A stretch of 33,771 nucleotides of DNA from Pseudoroseomonas ludipueritiae (GCF_014490445.1 NZ_JACTUZ010000036.1:1-33771); one strand, 5' to 3'. Numbered from the stretch's first letter, positions 1 through 8,974 are shown. The notes: generated from the letters alone by a model not told the origin. Program-made: numbers and translations.

Positions 1-306
1 GCCGGCCCGGAGCGGCTGCGCCCGGCGGTGGCGGGCCTGCAGGAACTGCTGGCCGAGATGGAGCGCCAGCCCGGCGCGCTGCCCGAGGCCCGGCGCTTCC
101 TGAACATCCAGCTCGATGGGCTGGAACGCATCGTGGCCCGCCTGCGGGCGGGCGCCGAGCCGCCGGCGGCGCTGGATGCGCTGGTGGCCGAGATGGCCGA
201 GGGCAGCGCCATGCTGCGCAGCCGCCTGCGGGCGGCGGAAAGCGAGGCGCTGGATATCCAGATCAAGGTGCTGTCCGAGCGGCTGCGGCAGGAGGGTTTC
301 GCGTGA
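1..306 (+). CDS. XpaC-like protein, 3' part only
   Basis: The reading frame is open from the first base of the window, so the start lies outside; 101 residues are visible. They are mostly helical and rich in Ala, Leu, Arg and Glu, with no membrane segment in the visible part. The end of the gene overlaps the next start by four bases (GTGA), which indicates translational coupling with the TelA-family gene. XpaC-like proteins (named for 5-bromo-4-chloroindolyl phosphate hydrolysis) commonly sit directly upstream of TelA/KlaA-type genes, and the helical C-terminal segment fits that family. The assignment rests mainly on this pairing, because the N-terminal part is not in view. Confidence 0.6.
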   Translation, partial: AGPERLRPAVAGLQELLAEMERQPGALPEARRFLNIQLDGLERIVARLRAGAEPPAALDALVAEMAEGSAMLRSRLRAAESEALDIQIKVLSERLRQEGFA

Positions 307-1370
307 GTGACGAATTGACCAAGGACACCGCCGCCCCGGCGCCGGCCCGCGTGCAGGAACTGGCGGGCAGCATCGACCTGGCCGATCCCGGCACCATCCT
401 GCGCTTCGGTGCCGAGGCGCAGAACCGTGCCGCCGCCGCCGCCGATGCCATGCTGGGCGCCGCCCGCAACCCGGCGACGGGCGAGGCGGGGGAGGCGCTC
501 TCCGGCCTGCTGGACACGCTGCGCGGCTTCGACGTGACCAAGCTCTCGGAGAAGCCGGGGCTGGTGGGCCGCCTGCTGGGCCGTGGGCAGAAGCAGGTGA
601 CCACCATCATGCACCGCTATGAGACGGTGCGCGGGCAGATCGAGGCCATCGGCGACAAGCTGGACGGCCACCGCACCCACCTGCTGGAGGATGTGGAGCG
701 GCTGGAGCGGCTCTACCTCGCCACGCTGGACTGGTTCCATGCCCTGGCCGAGCATATCGCCGCCGGCGAGACGGTGCTGGCCCGCACCGACAACGAGGTG
801 ATCCCCGCCGCGCTGCGCGAGGCTGAATCGGCGCCCGGCACCCTGGCGGCGCAGCGGCTGGCCGACCTGCGCGGCGCGCGGGACGAGCTGGACCGCCGCG
901 TGCACGACCTGCGCCTGACGCGGCAGGTGGCGATGCAGTCGCTGCCCGCGCTGCGGCTGATCCAGGAGAATGACAAGGCGCTGGCCGCCAAGATCCATTC
1001 GGTGCTGGCCAATACCGTGCCGCTCTGGCGCACCCAGTTGGCGCAGGCCCTGGCCATCCAGCGGATGCGGGAGGCTGGCGCCGCCGTGCGCAGCGCCACG
1101 GACCTGACCAACAAGCTGCTGACCGCCAATGCCGAGACTCTGCGCGCCGCCAATGCCGAGGCCCGCACGGAGCTGGAGCGCGGGGTGTTTGACCTGGATG
1201 CCGTGAAGCAGGCCAATTCCGCGCTGGTGGCGACGCTGGAGGATACGCTCCGCATCGCCGCCGAGGGCCGCGCCGCGCGCCAGAATGCCACCAAGGAACT
1301 GGCGATCGCGGAGCAGCAGATCCGCAAGGCGCTGACCGAAACGCGGGATGCGCGGCTGCGCGGCGGTTGA
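303..1370 (+). CDS. telA: TelA/KlaA-family toxic anion resistance protein
   Basis: This 355-residue, almost wholly alpha-helical protein has long charged heptad-like stretches (about residues 95-340) and no signal peptide or membrane span, so it should be cytoplasmic or peripheral. The segment around residues 75-110, where a Gly/Arg-rich turn leads into a YETVRGQIE helix, is typical of the TelA/KlaA (tellurite resistance) family, and the length fits. The GTG start overlaps the upstream stop by four bases. Family members are linked to resistance to tellurite and to some cell-envelope stresses, but their biochemical role is poorly known, so 'toxic anion resistance' is a family label and not a proven function here. 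Confidence 0.85.
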   Translation: MSDELTKDTAAPAPARVQELAGSIDLADPGTILRFGAEAQNRAAAAADAMLGAARNPATGEAGEALSGLLDTLRGFDVTKLSEKPGLVGRLLGRGQKQVTTIMHRYETVRGQIEAIGDKLDGHRTHLLEDVERLERLYLATLDWFHALAEHIAAGETVLARTDNEVIPAALREAESAPGTLAAQRLADLRGARDELDRRVHDLRLTRQVAMQSLPALRLIQENDKALAAKIHSVLANTVPLWRTQLAQALAIQRMREAGAAVRSATDLTNKLLTANAETLRAANAEARTELERGVFDLDAVKQANSALVATLEDTLRIAAEGRAARQNATKELAIAEQQIRKALTETRDARLRGG

Positions 1371-1399
1371 AGCGGGAGCGGGGCGGGCTCGTCAAACTA

Positions 1400-1430
1400 T
1401 TACGTTTAGCGTAACTTGCCCGTAACGGGC
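1400..1430. promoter_or_regulatory. CGTAA dyad and repeat upstream of the P450 gene
   Basis: A perfect dyad TTACG-N5-CGTAA lies at 1400-1414. A third CGTAA at 1421-1425 is offset by 11 bases from the second and sits inside a small hairpin, GCCCG-TAA-CGGGC (1418-1430). This AT-richer patch is the only non-coding sequence between telA and the P450 gene. The symmetry resembles a TetR- or GntR-type operator, but no regulator gene is adjacent and no clear -35/-10 pair is seen. Confidence 0.35.
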
Positions 1431-1470
1431 TGAATGACTGGTGCTGGCCCGGAGGGAGGGCCGCCCACTC

Positions 1471-2874
1471 ATGTCTGCCGCCGCCGCAGAACTTCACCGC
1501 GACGCGCCGCCCTTCATCCCGCCTTATCCGCCTCGACACAGCCGGATGCCGCGGGTGCCGGAGCTGCTGCGGCTGCTGCGGCGCTCCTTTCTGGATATCT
1601 GGCCCCGCGCGGCCTTCGAGCGTGAATTCCTGCACCGCCGGGTGCTGCTGCGCGATGTCTTCATCTGCAACAGCCCGGCCACGGTGCAGGAAGCCTTCCT
1701 GGAACATGCCGCGACCTATGAGCGCAAGTCGCCGCAGATGCGGCATGCGCTGAAGCCGCTGCTGGGCGACGGGCTCTTCATCAGCGATGGGCCGCTCTGG
1801 AAGGAGCGGCGGCGGGTGGTGGCGCCGGTCACGCATGTCTCGCGCCTGGCGGAACTCTGCCCCCCCATCACCGAGGCCGCCGCCGAGCGCGCGGAAGCCT
1901 GGGCCGCGCGGGACCCGGCGCAGCCGATCGACATGCTGGCCGAGATGGGCCACCTGACCGCCGAGATCATCTGCCGCACCATTTTCGGCCGGCAGTTGGG
2001 CGGGCAGGCGGCGGCCAGCGTGGTCAGCGCCTTCGCGGAATACCAGCGGGCGGTGGGGCAGACGGACCTGATCTCCCTGCTGGGCCTGCCGGACTGGATG
2101 CCGCGCTGGCAGCCGCCGCGCGCCCGCCGCGCCAGCCGGCGCATCGCCGCGGTGCTGGATGGGCTGATCGACAGCGTGCTTTCCGCGCCCAGCGGCGAGG
2201 CCAGCCTCATCCGCTCCATGGCCGAGGGCGTGAACCCCACCACCGGCCAGCGCATGGACCGCGAGGCCTTCCGCAACGAGGCCGCCGTGCTCTTCATGGC
2301 GGGGCACGAGACCACGGCCAATACCCTGGCCTGGGCCTGGTACCTGCTGAGCCAGTGCCCCCACGCTGCCGCGCGGGTGGGGCGGGAGGCCGCGGCACTA
2401 GGCCGCCCCGCCACCTTCGCCGACCTGCCGCGTCTGCCCTTCACCCGCGCCGTGGTGGAGGAAACGCTGCGCCTCTACCCGCCCGTGCCGCTGCTGGCGC
2501 GGGAAGCGGTGACGGAGGGTGAGCTGGCCGGGAGGCGGGTGCCCAAGGGCTCGCTGGTGATCGTGGTGCCCTGGCTGCTGCACCGCCATGCCAAGTTCTG
2601 GCAGGAGCCGGATGCCTTCCGGCCCGAGCGCTTCCTGCCCGGCGGTGAGGCCGCCACCAAGCCACGCTATGTCTGGATTCCCTTCGCCATCGGGCCGCGC
2701 GTCTGCACCGGCGCCGCCTTCGGGCTGACGGAGGCGGTGCTCTGCCTCGCCACGCTGGCCGCCCGCTTCGCGCCGAAGCTGGCGCCGGGGGCGGAGGTCT
2801 ATCCCGTCTGCCGCCTGACGCTGCGCCCCGGGGACAGCCTGCCCATGCTGCTGGAGCGCCGTCCGCATGGCTGA
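1471..2874 (+). CDS. Cytochrome P450
   Basis: This heme-thiolate monooxygenase has every core signature: the I-helix oxygen-binding motif AGHETT (residues 277-282), the K-helix ExxR (E331-R334), and the heme loop FAIGPRVCTG with axial ligand Cys412. At 467 residues it is of normal bacterial length. It has no membrane anchor and no fused reductase, so it needs a ferredoxin and reductase from elsewhere; none is nearby. The start chosen is the ATG at 1471, preceded by GGAGGGAGGG at 1451-1460; a GTG at 1441 is in frame but would lie upstream of that ribosome site. The gene overlaps the following acyltransferase by eight bases, so the two are probably co-translated and may act on related lipids. 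The overall sequence style is like the CYP4/CYP102-type fatty-acid hydroxylases, but the substrate cannot be read from sequence. Confidence 0.93.
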   Translation: MSAAAAELHRDAPPFIPPYPPRHSRMPRVPELLRLLRRSFLDIWPRAAFEREFLHRRVLLRDVFICNSPATVQEAFLEHAATYERKSPQMRHALKPLLGDGLFISDGPLWKERRRVVAPVTHVSRLAELCPPITEAAAERAEAWAARDPAQPIDMLAEMGHLTAEIICRTIFGRQLGGQAAASVVSAFAEYQRAVGQTDLISLLGLPDWMPRWQPPRARRASRRIAAVLDGLIDSVLSAPSGEASLIRSMAEGVNPTTGQRMDREAFRNEAAVLFMAGHETTANTLAWAWYLLSQCPHAAARVGREAAALGRPATFADLPRLPFTRAVVEETLRLYPPVPLLAREAVTEGELAGRRVPKGSLVIVVPWLLHRHAKFWQEPDAFRPERFLPGGEAATKPRYVWIPFAIGPRVCTGAAFGLTEAVLCLATLAARFAPKLAPGAEVYPVCRLTLRPGDSLPMLLERRPHG

Positions 2875-3739
2875 GGAACGCGCGCTGGACCGGCTGGTGC
2901 GGCGCCTGGACCATGTGAAGGATATCGGGCTGCACGAAGGCATGCGGCTGCTGCCGACCCCGGCGGTCTCGGCGCTGGGGGGGCGGCTCGCGGCGCTGGG
3001 CAGCCATTTCCGCCTGCGCAGCAAGGTGGAGCGCTCGATGCGCGCCCTGGCCTATCTGCGCCCGGAGCTGGATGAGGCGGCGCGGCGGGAACTGGCGCTG
3101 CTGAACCTGCGCAACATCGGCCGCACCTTCGCCGAATTCTCCTGCCTGCACCGCATGTGGGACGAAGGCCGCATCACGGTAGTGGGGCGGGAGAATATCA
3201 CCGCCCCCAATGCCGTGCTGGCCCTGCTGCACCTGGGCAACTGGGAAGCCGGGATGGGCGCCATTCGTGGCGTTGGGATGCGGGTGCGCAGCATCTATCA
3301 GCCACCGGTGAACCAGACGCAGCTCGCCATCGCCAAGCGGGTGCGGCGCTCCCTGGATAACGACGCCATCCTGGGCAATGCCATGGCGATGCGGGAGGCG
3401 CTGCGCGTGCTGGCGCGTGGCGACACCATGATCGGCCTTTTCGTGGACGAGTTCAAAGGCGGGCGGGTCAATGCGCCAGCCTTCGGGCGCCCGCCAGCAC
3501 GCGGCGGCAATATCGCCATGGCGGCGCGGCTGGCGGCACGGGCCGGGGTGCCGCTGGTGCCCGCCTATATGCTGCGGGACGGGGAGACTGCGCGCTTCAC
3601 CGGCCATTTCCTGCCGCCCATCCCCGTCACCGGCGACGCCGAGGCCGATCAGGCCGCCATCGAGGCGGTGATCGAGCCCGTGGTGCGCCGCCACCTGGAG
3701 CAGTGGCTGATGCTCTACGCTTTCCGCCCGGACCGTTGA
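2867..3739 (+). CDS. Lysophospholipid/lipid A-type acyltransferase (LpxL/HtrB-like)
   Basis: The 290-residue protein carries the LPLAT catalytic motif H-x4-E as HLGNWE (His122, Glu127), followed by a basic substrate-binding region and a VDEFKGG segment near residue 190. Both are typical of the LpxL/HtrB branch that transfers acyl chains to lipid A or related acceptors at the inner membrane. The usual N-terminal transmembrane helix is weak or absent, so it may be a peripheral membrane protein. It starts inside the last codons of the P450 gene. Lipid A genes are absent nearby, so the acceptor may be another lipid such as an ornithine lipid or a lysophospholipid. The family call is firm; the acceptor is unknown. 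Confidence 0.85.
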   Translation: MAEERALDRLVRRLDHVKDIGLHEGMRLLPTPAVSALGGRLAALGSHFRLRSKVERSMRALAYLRPELDEAARRELALLNLRNIGRTFAEFSCLHRMWDEGRITVVGRENITAPNAVLALLHLGNWEAGMGAIRGVGMRVRSIYQPPVNQTQLAIAKRVRRSLDNDAILGNAMAMREALRVLARGDTMIGLFVDEFKGGRVNAPAFGRPPARGGNIAMAARLAARAGVPLVPAYMLRDGETARFTGHFLPPIPVTGDAEADQAAIEAVIEPVVRRHLEQWLMLYAFRPDR

Positions 3740-3801
3740 CGGGCGAGAACGATCCACCCCACCGCGCGTTGTACCGCCTGTTGCAGCAGCAGGGCAGGGC
3801 C

Positions 3802-4170
3802 ATGGACGACGAACGTATCTGGAGCTTCGAGGAAAGCCTGTGGACCGCGGATGCGGAACACTACAGGGCCTCGATCGACGACGAGTGCCTGATGGTGCTG
3901 CCCCAGCCGCCCTTTGTGATGAGCGGGCAGCAGTCGATCGAGGCGGTGTCCGACACCCCGCGCTGGTCCAATGTCGAGCTTTCCGACCGGCAGGTGAAGC
4001 GGCCGCAGGAGGGGCTGATCGTCATCGCCTACCATGCGCGGGCGGAGCGGGAAGGGGTGCAGCCCTATGAGGCGCATTGCACCTCGGTCTACCGCCGCCT
4101 GGCGCATGAGGAGTGGCGGGTGGTGCAGCACCAGCAGACACCACGGCTGATGGCCCACCCGAAGGCGTGA
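3802..4170 (+). CDS. NTF2-like protein (DUF4440/SnoaL-type)
   Basis: A 122-residue protein starting at MDDERIWSFEESLW. The layout (N-terminal helix pair, a 'DDECLMVLP' strand, then beta strands ending in 'YRRLAHEEWRVVQHQQTP') matches the cone-shaped NTF2-like fold seen in DUF4440 proteins. The frame extends upstream to 3703, but the preferred ATG at 3802 begins at the usual family N-terminus; the upstream extension is Pro-rich and overlaps the previous gene. Such proteins may be small enzymes or binding proteins and no specific reaction can be assigned. It follows the acyltransferase after a 62-base gap and may belong to the same transcript. Confidence 0.7.
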   Translation: MDDERIWSFEESLWTADAEHYRASIDDECLMVLPQPPFVMSGQQSIEAVSDTPRWSNVELSDRQVKRPQEGLIVIAYHARAEREGVQPYEAHCTSVYRRLAHEEWRVVQHQQTPRLMAHPKA

Positions 4171-4176
4171 CTTGGG

Positions 4177-4197
4177 GGGGGCGCCAGGCGCGCCCCC
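4177..4197. terminator. Hairpin between convergent genes
   Basis: An 8-bp perfect stem GGGGGCGC / GCGCCCCC with a 5-base loop lies just after the stop at 4170 and before the minus-strand stop at 4205. It has no U-tract, so it is a weak or Rho-aided bidirectional terminator at best. Confidence 0.45.
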
Positions 4198-4204
4198 GCC
4201 GCCG

Positions 4205-4666
4205 TCAGTCGAGGATGCGGATCACCGCCTCGATTTCCACCGGCACGTTGGAGGGCAGCGAGCCCATGCCGACGGCGGAGCGGGCGTGGCGGCCGCGCTC
4301 GCCCAGCGCCTCGAAGAGCAGCTTGGAGCAGGCATCGATCACCTGCGGCTGCTGCCCGAAATCGGGCGTGGCATTGACCATGCCGAAGATCTTCAGGAAC
4401 TCCACCTTCTCCAGGCTGCCGGCGGCGGCCTTGGCGACGGAGAGGATATGCAGCGCGCAAAGCTCGGCGGCCTTCTGCGCCTCCTCCACCGTCAGCGCAT
4501 CGCCGACCTTGCCAGTGGTCAGTGAGCCATCGGCATGGCGCGGCACCTGGCCGGAGATATAGGCGACATCGCCCGCGCGCTTGAAGGGCACATAGGCGAA
4601 CAGCGGCTTGCCCAGCACCGGCAGCGTGTGGCCCAGCGCGGCCAGGCGGGATTCAGCGTTATCCAT
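4205..4666 (-). CDS. RidA-family (YjgF/UK114) enamine/imine deaminase
   Basis: This 153-residue member of the YjgF/YER057c/UK114 family retains the residues used for imine hydrolysis. Arg129 lies in the ARSAVGMGSLP segment and Glu144 lies 15 residues later in VEIEAVI, the spacing of Arg105/Glu120 in enterobacterial RidA. RidA proteins hydrolyse reactive enamine/imine products such as 2-aminoacrylate released by PLP dehydratases. It is the last gene of a minus-strand run, beginning 15 bases after the stop of a PLP enzyme of the D-serine dehydratase/D-threonine aldolase family, with AAGGAAAA as ribosome site. That neighbour could make exactly this kind of imine. The protein is longer than the compact 116-130-residue RidA form, so it belongs to a YjgH/other subgroup. 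Confidence 0.9.
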   Translation of the reverse strand: MDNAESRLAALGHTLPVLGKPLFAYVPFKRAGDVAYISGQVPRHADGSLTTGKVGDALTVEEAQKAAELCALHILSVAKAAAGSLEKVEFLKIFGMVNATPDFGQQPQVIDACSKLLFEALGERGRHARSAVGMGSLPSNVPVEIEAVIRILD

Positions 4667-4681
4667 GGTAGCGGTTTTCCT

Positions 4682-5737
4682 TCAAAGGGTGCGGCCGCGC
4701 GCGGCGACCTCGACGAAGCCCTGGAAGGCACCGTCACGAATGACCGCGACGCGGTCATGCAGGTTGGAAACAGGGCAGACATGGTTGGGCACCACGCGCA
4801 GCCGCTCGCCCACTTCCGGGCGGCGGGAACTGGCGGAAAGGTCCACCATGCCGTGTTCCTCGCTGAGGCGGTCGATGCGCGCCTCCGGGTAGCCCATGAT
4901 GTAGCCGTAGCCCTCCTGGATGCCGGCGGGCATGATGTCGGCGGCGAAGCTTTTCGTGCCCGCGTCGATGATGGCGCGGTCGGGCTCTGGCCGGCTGATG
5001 ACGGTGACATGCAGCGTCAGCGCGCAGTCTTCCCAGGTGGCGGCGCCGGCGGCCACCATCATGCGGTCGTTGTAGATATAGGTGCCGACGCGCAGCTCGT
5101 TGACCGGCGCCAGCTCATGCGTCTTCGCCGCCTGCGGGCTGCCGCCGCCGGAGAGCACCTTGGCCTCCAGCCCTTCCGCGCTCAGGCGGGGCAGGGCCTC
5201 GGCGAGGAAGGCGGCGGTGGCGGCGGTGGTGGGATAGGTCATCAGCCCGTCGAAGCGCAGGCCGGGCTGGGCCTTGATGGCGCGCGCCAGTTCCAGCGCG
5301 GCATCGACGGAGGTGACGCCGGTGCGCTTGGCGCCGCTGTCGAATTCCACCACCACGCCGATGGTATGGCCATGCCGCGCGGCGCGGATGGCGGTGGCCA
5401 GCGCGGCGGGGCTGTCCACCGCGACGCGCATCTTCACCCGCGCGGCGAGGGCGGCGAGGCGTTCCGCCTTGGCCTCACCGATCAGGGGGTAGCTGATGAA
5501 AATGTCGTCCAGTCCGCCATCGGCCATGACCTCGGCCTCACCCAGCTTCTGGCAGGTGATGCCCCTGGCGCCCAGCTCCACCTGCCGGCGGGCGAGGCCG
5601 GGCAGCTTATGCGTCTTGATATGCGGCCGCAGCGCCAGGCCATGCGCATCGGCATAAGCCTGCATCCGCGCCATATTCGCCTCGGCGATGCCGAGATCGA
5701 CCACGGGCACCGGCGTTTCCAGGGAAGCAATATCCAA
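4682..5737 (-). CDS. Fold-type III PLP enzyme (D-threonine aldolase / D-serine dehydratase / 3-hydroxyaspartate family)
   Basis: The 351-residue protein has the N-terminal alanine-racemase-like PLP barrel with the lysine motif RPHIKTHK (probable Schiff-base Lys41). It also has the C-terminal metal site NHVCP (His319, Cys321) that defines the DSD1/D-threonine aldolase family. Known members split D-3-hydroxy-amino acids (aldolase), dehydrate D-serine, dehydrate D-threo-3-hydroxyaspartate, or act as the 3-hydroxyaspartate aldolase of the glycolate-assimilating hydroxyaspartate cycle. Sequence alone does not separate these. The start is a TTG at 5737, chosen because AGGAG lies nine bases upstream and the next ATG would remove the conserved TPVPVVDL strand. 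It begins six bases after the dctD stop and is followed by a RidA deaminase, which favours a reaction that releases an enamine/imine. Confidence 0.85.
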   Translation of the reverse strand: MDIASLETPVPVVDLGIAEANMARMQAYADAHGLALRPHIKTHKLPGLARRQVELGARGITCQKLGEAEVMADGGLDDIFISYPLIGEAKAERLAALAARVKMRVAVDSPAALATAIRAARHGHTIGVVVEFDSGAKRTGVTSVDAALELARAIKAQPGLRFDGLMTYPTTAATAAFLAEALPRLSAEGLEAKVLSGGGSPQAAKTHELAPVNELRVGTYIYNDRMMVAAGAATWEDCALTLHVTVISRPEPDRAIIDAGTKSFAADIMPAGIQEGYGYIMGYPEARIDRLSEEHGMVDLSASSRRPEVGERLRVVPNHVCPVSNLHDRVAVIRDGAFQGFVEVAARGRTL

Positions 5738-5743
5738 GGCCGT

Positions 5744-7081
5744 TCACTCCTGCCGCACGAATTGGGCACGGTCGATGCCGTGCCGCGCCAGCTTGTCATA
5801 GAAGGTCTTGCGCGGAATGCCGAGGGTGGCCAGCGTGGCCCGCACATCGCCGGCGTTGTTCTCCAGCGCCTGGCGGATCAGCATGGCCTCGAAGCGCTCC
5901 ACGCGCTCGGGCAGGGTGCCGGCGCCGTTCTCGGCCGGGGCGGCATCCTCCACCGCTTCCAGGCCCAGGGCGAAGCGTTCCGCGAAATGGGAGAGTTCGC
6001 GCACATTGCCGGGCCAGTCGTGACTCAGCAGGTGGCGCTCCACCGCCGCCGTCATCTGCGGCGCCGGGCGGCGGAAGCGGGTGGCGGCACGGCTCAGGAA
6101 ATGCGCGAAGAGCAGCGGGATGTCGCCGCGCCGTTCCCGCAGCGGCGGGATGCGCACGGTGACGACATTCAGGCGGTAGAACAGATCTTCCCGGAACTCG
6201 CCCCGCGCGGCGGCCTCGCCCAGGTCGATCTTGCTGGCGGCCACCACGCGCAGGTCCAGCGCCCGCACCTCATTGGTGCCGAGCGGCGCCACCTCCCGCG
6301 TCTCCAGCACCCGCAGCAGCTTCACCTGGAGGGAGAGCGGCATGCTCTCGATCTCGTCCAGGAACAGCGTGCCGCCGCTGGCATGCTCGATGCGGCCGAC
6401 GCGCTTCTTCTGCGCGCCGGTGAAGGCGCCGGCCTCGTGGCCGAACAATTCGCTCTCGATCACCGTCTCCGGCAGCGCGCCGCAGTTCAGCGCCACCAGC
6501 GGGCGGCTGGCGCGGCGGCTCCAGCGGTGCAGGGCGGAGGAGACGACCTCCTTGCCCGAGCCGGTCTCGCCCACCACCAGCACGTCCACATCGGCATCGG
6601 CGATGTGGCGCAGGGTGCGGCGCAGGCGCTGCATGGCCGCGGTCTCGCCCAGCAGCAGCCCGTCATCCTCGGCTCCGGCGGCCTCGCGCAGCCGGCGATT
6701 CTCCAGCACCAGCCGGCGTTTTTCCAGCGCGCGGTGGACGCTGGCCACCAGGGCCTCCGGCGCATAGGGCTTGGGGATGAAGTCGTAGACGCCCTCCCGC
6801 ATCGCCGAGACGGCCATGGGGATGTCGCCGTGGCCGGTGATCAGGATCACCGGCAGGTCCGCGTCCAGTTCCCGTAGCCGGCGGAACAGCGCCAACCCGT
6901 CCATGCCGGCCATGCGCACGTCGCTGACCACCACGCCCTCGAAGCCTGCGTCCACCCGGGCCAGGGCCTCCGTGGCGGAGGCCAGGGGCAGAGGGTCCAG
7001 CCCGGCCAGCTCCAGCGTCTGGGCATTGGCGTCGCGCAGCACGGCGTCGTCATCCACGAAGGCGACACGGGTCAGGCTCAT
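5744..7081 (-). CDS. dctD: Sigma-54-dependent response regulator, DctD-type
   Basis: The 445-residue protein has three clear parts. A receiver domain (residues 1-120) carries the acidic pocket Asp10-12, phospho-acceptor Asp54, Thr82 and Lys104. An AAA+ activator domain carries Walker A GETGSGKE (171-178), the sigma-54 contact GAFTGA (218-223) and Walker B FLDEIE (240-245). A C-terminal Fis-type helix-turn-helix spans about 400-440. It overlaps dctB by four bases. Two tandem dyads and a -24/-12 promoter upstream of the divergent dctA are its obvious targets. This is the classical DctB-DctD arrangement for C4-dicarboxylate-induced dctA transcription. The gene continues without a gap into the PLP enzyme and RidA genes, which may therefore share its transcript. 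Confidence 0.95.
   Translation of the reverse strand: MSLTRVAFVDDDAVLRDANAQTLELAGLDPLPLASATEALARVDAGFEGVVVSDVRMAGMDGLALFRRLRELDADLPVILITGHGDIPMAVSAMREGVYDFIPKPYAPEALVASVHRALEKRRLVLENRRLREAAGAEDDGLLLGETAAMQRLRRTLRHIADADVDVLVVGETGSGKEVVSSALHRWSRRASRPLVALNCGALPETVIESELFGHEAGAFTGAQKKRVGRIEHASGGTLFLDEIESMPLSLQVKLLRVLETREVAPLGTNEVRALDLRVVAASKIDLGEAAARGEFREDLFYRLNVVTVRIPPLRERRGDIPLLFAHFLSRAATRFRRPAPQMTAAVERHLLSHDWPGNVRELSHFAERFALGLEAVEDAAPAENGAGTLPERVERFEAMLIRQALENNAGDVRATLATLGIPRKTFYDKLARHGIDRAQFVRQE
5747..5751 (-). promoter_or_regulatory. Ribosome site fixing the TTG start of the PLP enzyme
   Basis: AGGAG on the minus strand lies nine bases before the TTG at 5737 and directly abuts the dctD stop (5744-5746), so the site sits within the end of dctD. 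This supports the rare TTG start and translational coupling. Confidence 0.6.
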
Positions 7082-8940
7082 GGCTGCACCTCGGGCAGGA
7101 TGATGGTGAAAGTGGTGCCGGCCCCGGGGCGGCTGACAACCTCGATGCGGCCGCCGGCCTCAGTGACGATGTCGTTGCAGATCACCAGCCCCAGCCCCAG
7201 CCCCTGCGGCTTGGAGGTGGAGAAGGGCATGAAGAGCGCGCCCATGATCTCGGGTGGGATGCCGGGGCCATTGTCGGCCACGGTGATGCGCACGCCGCCG
7301 CCGCCGGCGGTCACACCCAGGCGGATCTCGGCGCCGGCCTGTCCTTCCAGCGCGTCCAGCGCGTTCTGGATCAGGTTGACCAGCACCTGCTCCAGCCGCA
7401 CCTGCCGGCCGTTGACCCAGACCTCCTCCGCCGGAAGGTCGCGCAGCAGGGGCACGCCCTGGTGTTCCAGCCGCGCGCGCAGCAGCATGGCGGCGCCTTC
7501 CGCCGCCGCCTTGACCCCGACGGGGCCGACAGGCGGCGTGCCCTTGCGGGCAAAGGCGCGAAGTTCATCCGTGATGCCGCCGACGCGCTCGCAGAGCCGG
7601 GCGATGGTCTCCAGGTTGCCGCGCGCCCGCTCCGTCTCACCGCGCTGCAGGAAGGTGCCGGCATTGCCCGCGTAGGAGCGGATGGCGGCCAGCGGCTGGT
7701 TGATCTCATGCGCCACGCCGGCGGCCACCTGGCCCAGCGTGGCCAGGCGGTTGGCCTGCCGCAGCGTCTCCCGCGCATCCTGCAGCCGGGCCTCGGCGCG
7801 CTCGCGCTCCGCGATCTCGCTGGTCAGCTCGGCGGTGCGGGCGGCGACGCGCTCCTCCAGCTCCTGCCGCTCGGCCTGTTCCTGGGCGCTGCGGCGGCGG
7901 GCGCGGCCGGCGCGCTGCAACAGAAAGGCGGCGATGCTCATCAGCACCAGCGTGATGCCAAGCACGGCATCGCGCCGCTGCGCCTCTTCGGTGGCAAGCA
8001 GCGCCTCGCTGGGCACCAGCAGATGCAGCTGCCAGTCGGAGCTGGGCACCGCGACCGCGGCGTGCAGCAGGGCGGTGGCCTGGGCGGCGGGAAGCCTGGC
8101 CCTGGCGGCGTCCGGCACCTCGTCCAGCAGCACGGCGCCGGCGTCGAAGCCCAGGGGATTAGGGCGCAGCGGCAGCGGCGCCAAAGGCGCGGTGCCGAAT
8201 TGCAGGCTGTCGCGGATGGCCGCCAGGTCCTGTTGGGGCAGGGGGTGGTCGGTCTGGAAGCGCCAGCGGGGCCGGTTGGTCAGCAGCACGATGCCGCGGC
8301 GGTCCGTGACATAGATGGGCTGTTCCGGGTTCCGCCAGGTATCCTCCACCGCCTCGAACCCGACCTTGACCACCACCACGCCCATCGGCGCCTGCGCGCT
8401 GCCGAGGCGGCGGGAGATATAAAGCCCCGGCCGCTGGCTGACGGTGCCCAGGGCGAATTGCTCCCCCGCGCCCAGCCGCATCCCGTCCTGGAAATACTGG
8501 CGGAAGCGGTAGTCATTGCCGACGAAGCTGCCTTCTTCCCGCCAGTTGCTAGCGGCCAGCGTCATCCCGTTCGTGTCGATCAGGTAAATGACATCCGCCC
8601 CGGTGCCATCCCGCAGCCGCTCCAGCTTGCGGTTCAGGGCTTCGAGCCGCGTCGCGGCCGGGGTGGCGAGGGCGGCGCGCAGGTCCGGGTCTTCCGCCAG
8701 CACGAAGGGCAGGGAGCGCTGCTTCTCCAGCTCGCTGCGTAGCAGGGCGGCGTTGAGGGTGGCGGTGGTGGTGGCCTGGGCCTGCAAGGCTTCCCAGGCT
8801 TCGCGCCTCGCGCCCTGGCCGGCCGCCCAGGCCAGCAGGCTCGCCGCCAGTCCCCCCACCAGCGCCAGGGCCAGCCAGACCGCCGCCCGCCGGTCGGCGC
8901 GCAGCCGTCGCGGGGAACGGGGTGAAATATCAAACGGCAT
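7078..8940 (-). CDS. dctB: C4-dicarboxylate sensor histidine kinase, DctB-type
   Basis: A 620-residue membrane sensor. It has an N-terminal transmembrane helix (about 20-40), a periplasmic double-PAS-like sensing domain (about 45-310, with the YRFRQYF and LYISRRLG segments typical of DctB), and a second membrane helix near 325-345. A coiled coil leads to the HisKA H-box [16 protein letters not shown] with phospho-accepting His411, followed by an ATPase domain with DNGPGIP and GLGLGL boxes. The family usually runs to about 600-620 residues. The start at 8940 (MPFDIS) was chosen because in-frame starts at 8961 (ATG) and 8991 (GTG) would place coding sequence over the DctD-like dyads; an earlier start remains possible. 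The stop overlaps the dctD ATG. Confidence 0.93.
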   Translation of the reverse strand: MPFDISPRSPRRLRADRRAAVWLALALVGGLAASLLAWAAGQGARREAWEALQAQATTTATLNAALLRSELEKQRSLPFVLAEDPDLRAALATPAATRLEALNRKLERLRDGTGADVIYLIDTNGMTLAASNWREEGSFVGNDYRFRQYFQDGMRLGAGEQFALGTVSQRPGLYISRRLGSAQAPMGVVVVKVGFEAVEDTWRNPEQPIYVTDRRGIVLLTNRPRWRFQTDHPLPQQDLAAIRDSLQFGTAPLAPLPLRPNPLGFDAGAVLLDEVPDAARARLPAAQATALLHAAVAVPSSDWQLHLLVPSEALLATEEAQRRDAVLGITLVLMSIAAFLLQRAGRARRRSAQEQAERQELEERVAARTAELTSEIAERERAEARLQDARETLRQANRLATLGQVAAGVAHEINQPLAAIRSYAGNAGTFLQRGETERARGNLETIARLCERVGGITDELRAFARKGTPPVGPVGVKAAAEGAAMLLRARLEHQGVPLLRDLPAEEVWVNGRQVRLEQVLVNLIQNALDALEGQAGAEIRLGVTAGGGGVRITVADNGPGIPPEIMGALFMPFSTSKPQGLGLGLVICNDIVTEAGGRIEVVSRPGAGTTFTIILPEVQP

Positions 8941-8942
8941 GC

Positions 8943-8960
8943 TGTGCGGAGTACCACACA
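8943..8960. promoter_or_regulatory. DctD-like upstream activator dyad, site 1
   Basis: TGTGCGGA-GT-ACCACACA matches the ideal dyad TGTGCGGA-N2-TCCGCACA perfectly in the left arm and 6 of 8 in the right. Its centre is 32 bp (about three helical turns) from that of site 2 and roughly 130 bp upstream of the predicted dctA transcription start, a usual place for a sigma-54 activator site. Confidence 0.65.
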
Positions 8961-8974
8961 TACCGGAAAACGGG

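Noticed and set aside
607-2364. A 585-codon minus-strand open frame
   Set aside because: Antisense to telA and the P450 gene, both well supported; its Arg/Pro/Ala-rich translation shows no motif.
4535-6877. A 780-codon plus-strand open frame
   Set aside because: It is antisense to the RidA, PLP-enzyme and dctD genes, each of which has full family motifs. Long antisense frames are expected at this GC content. Its translation is rich in Gly, His, Gln and Arg without domain motifs.
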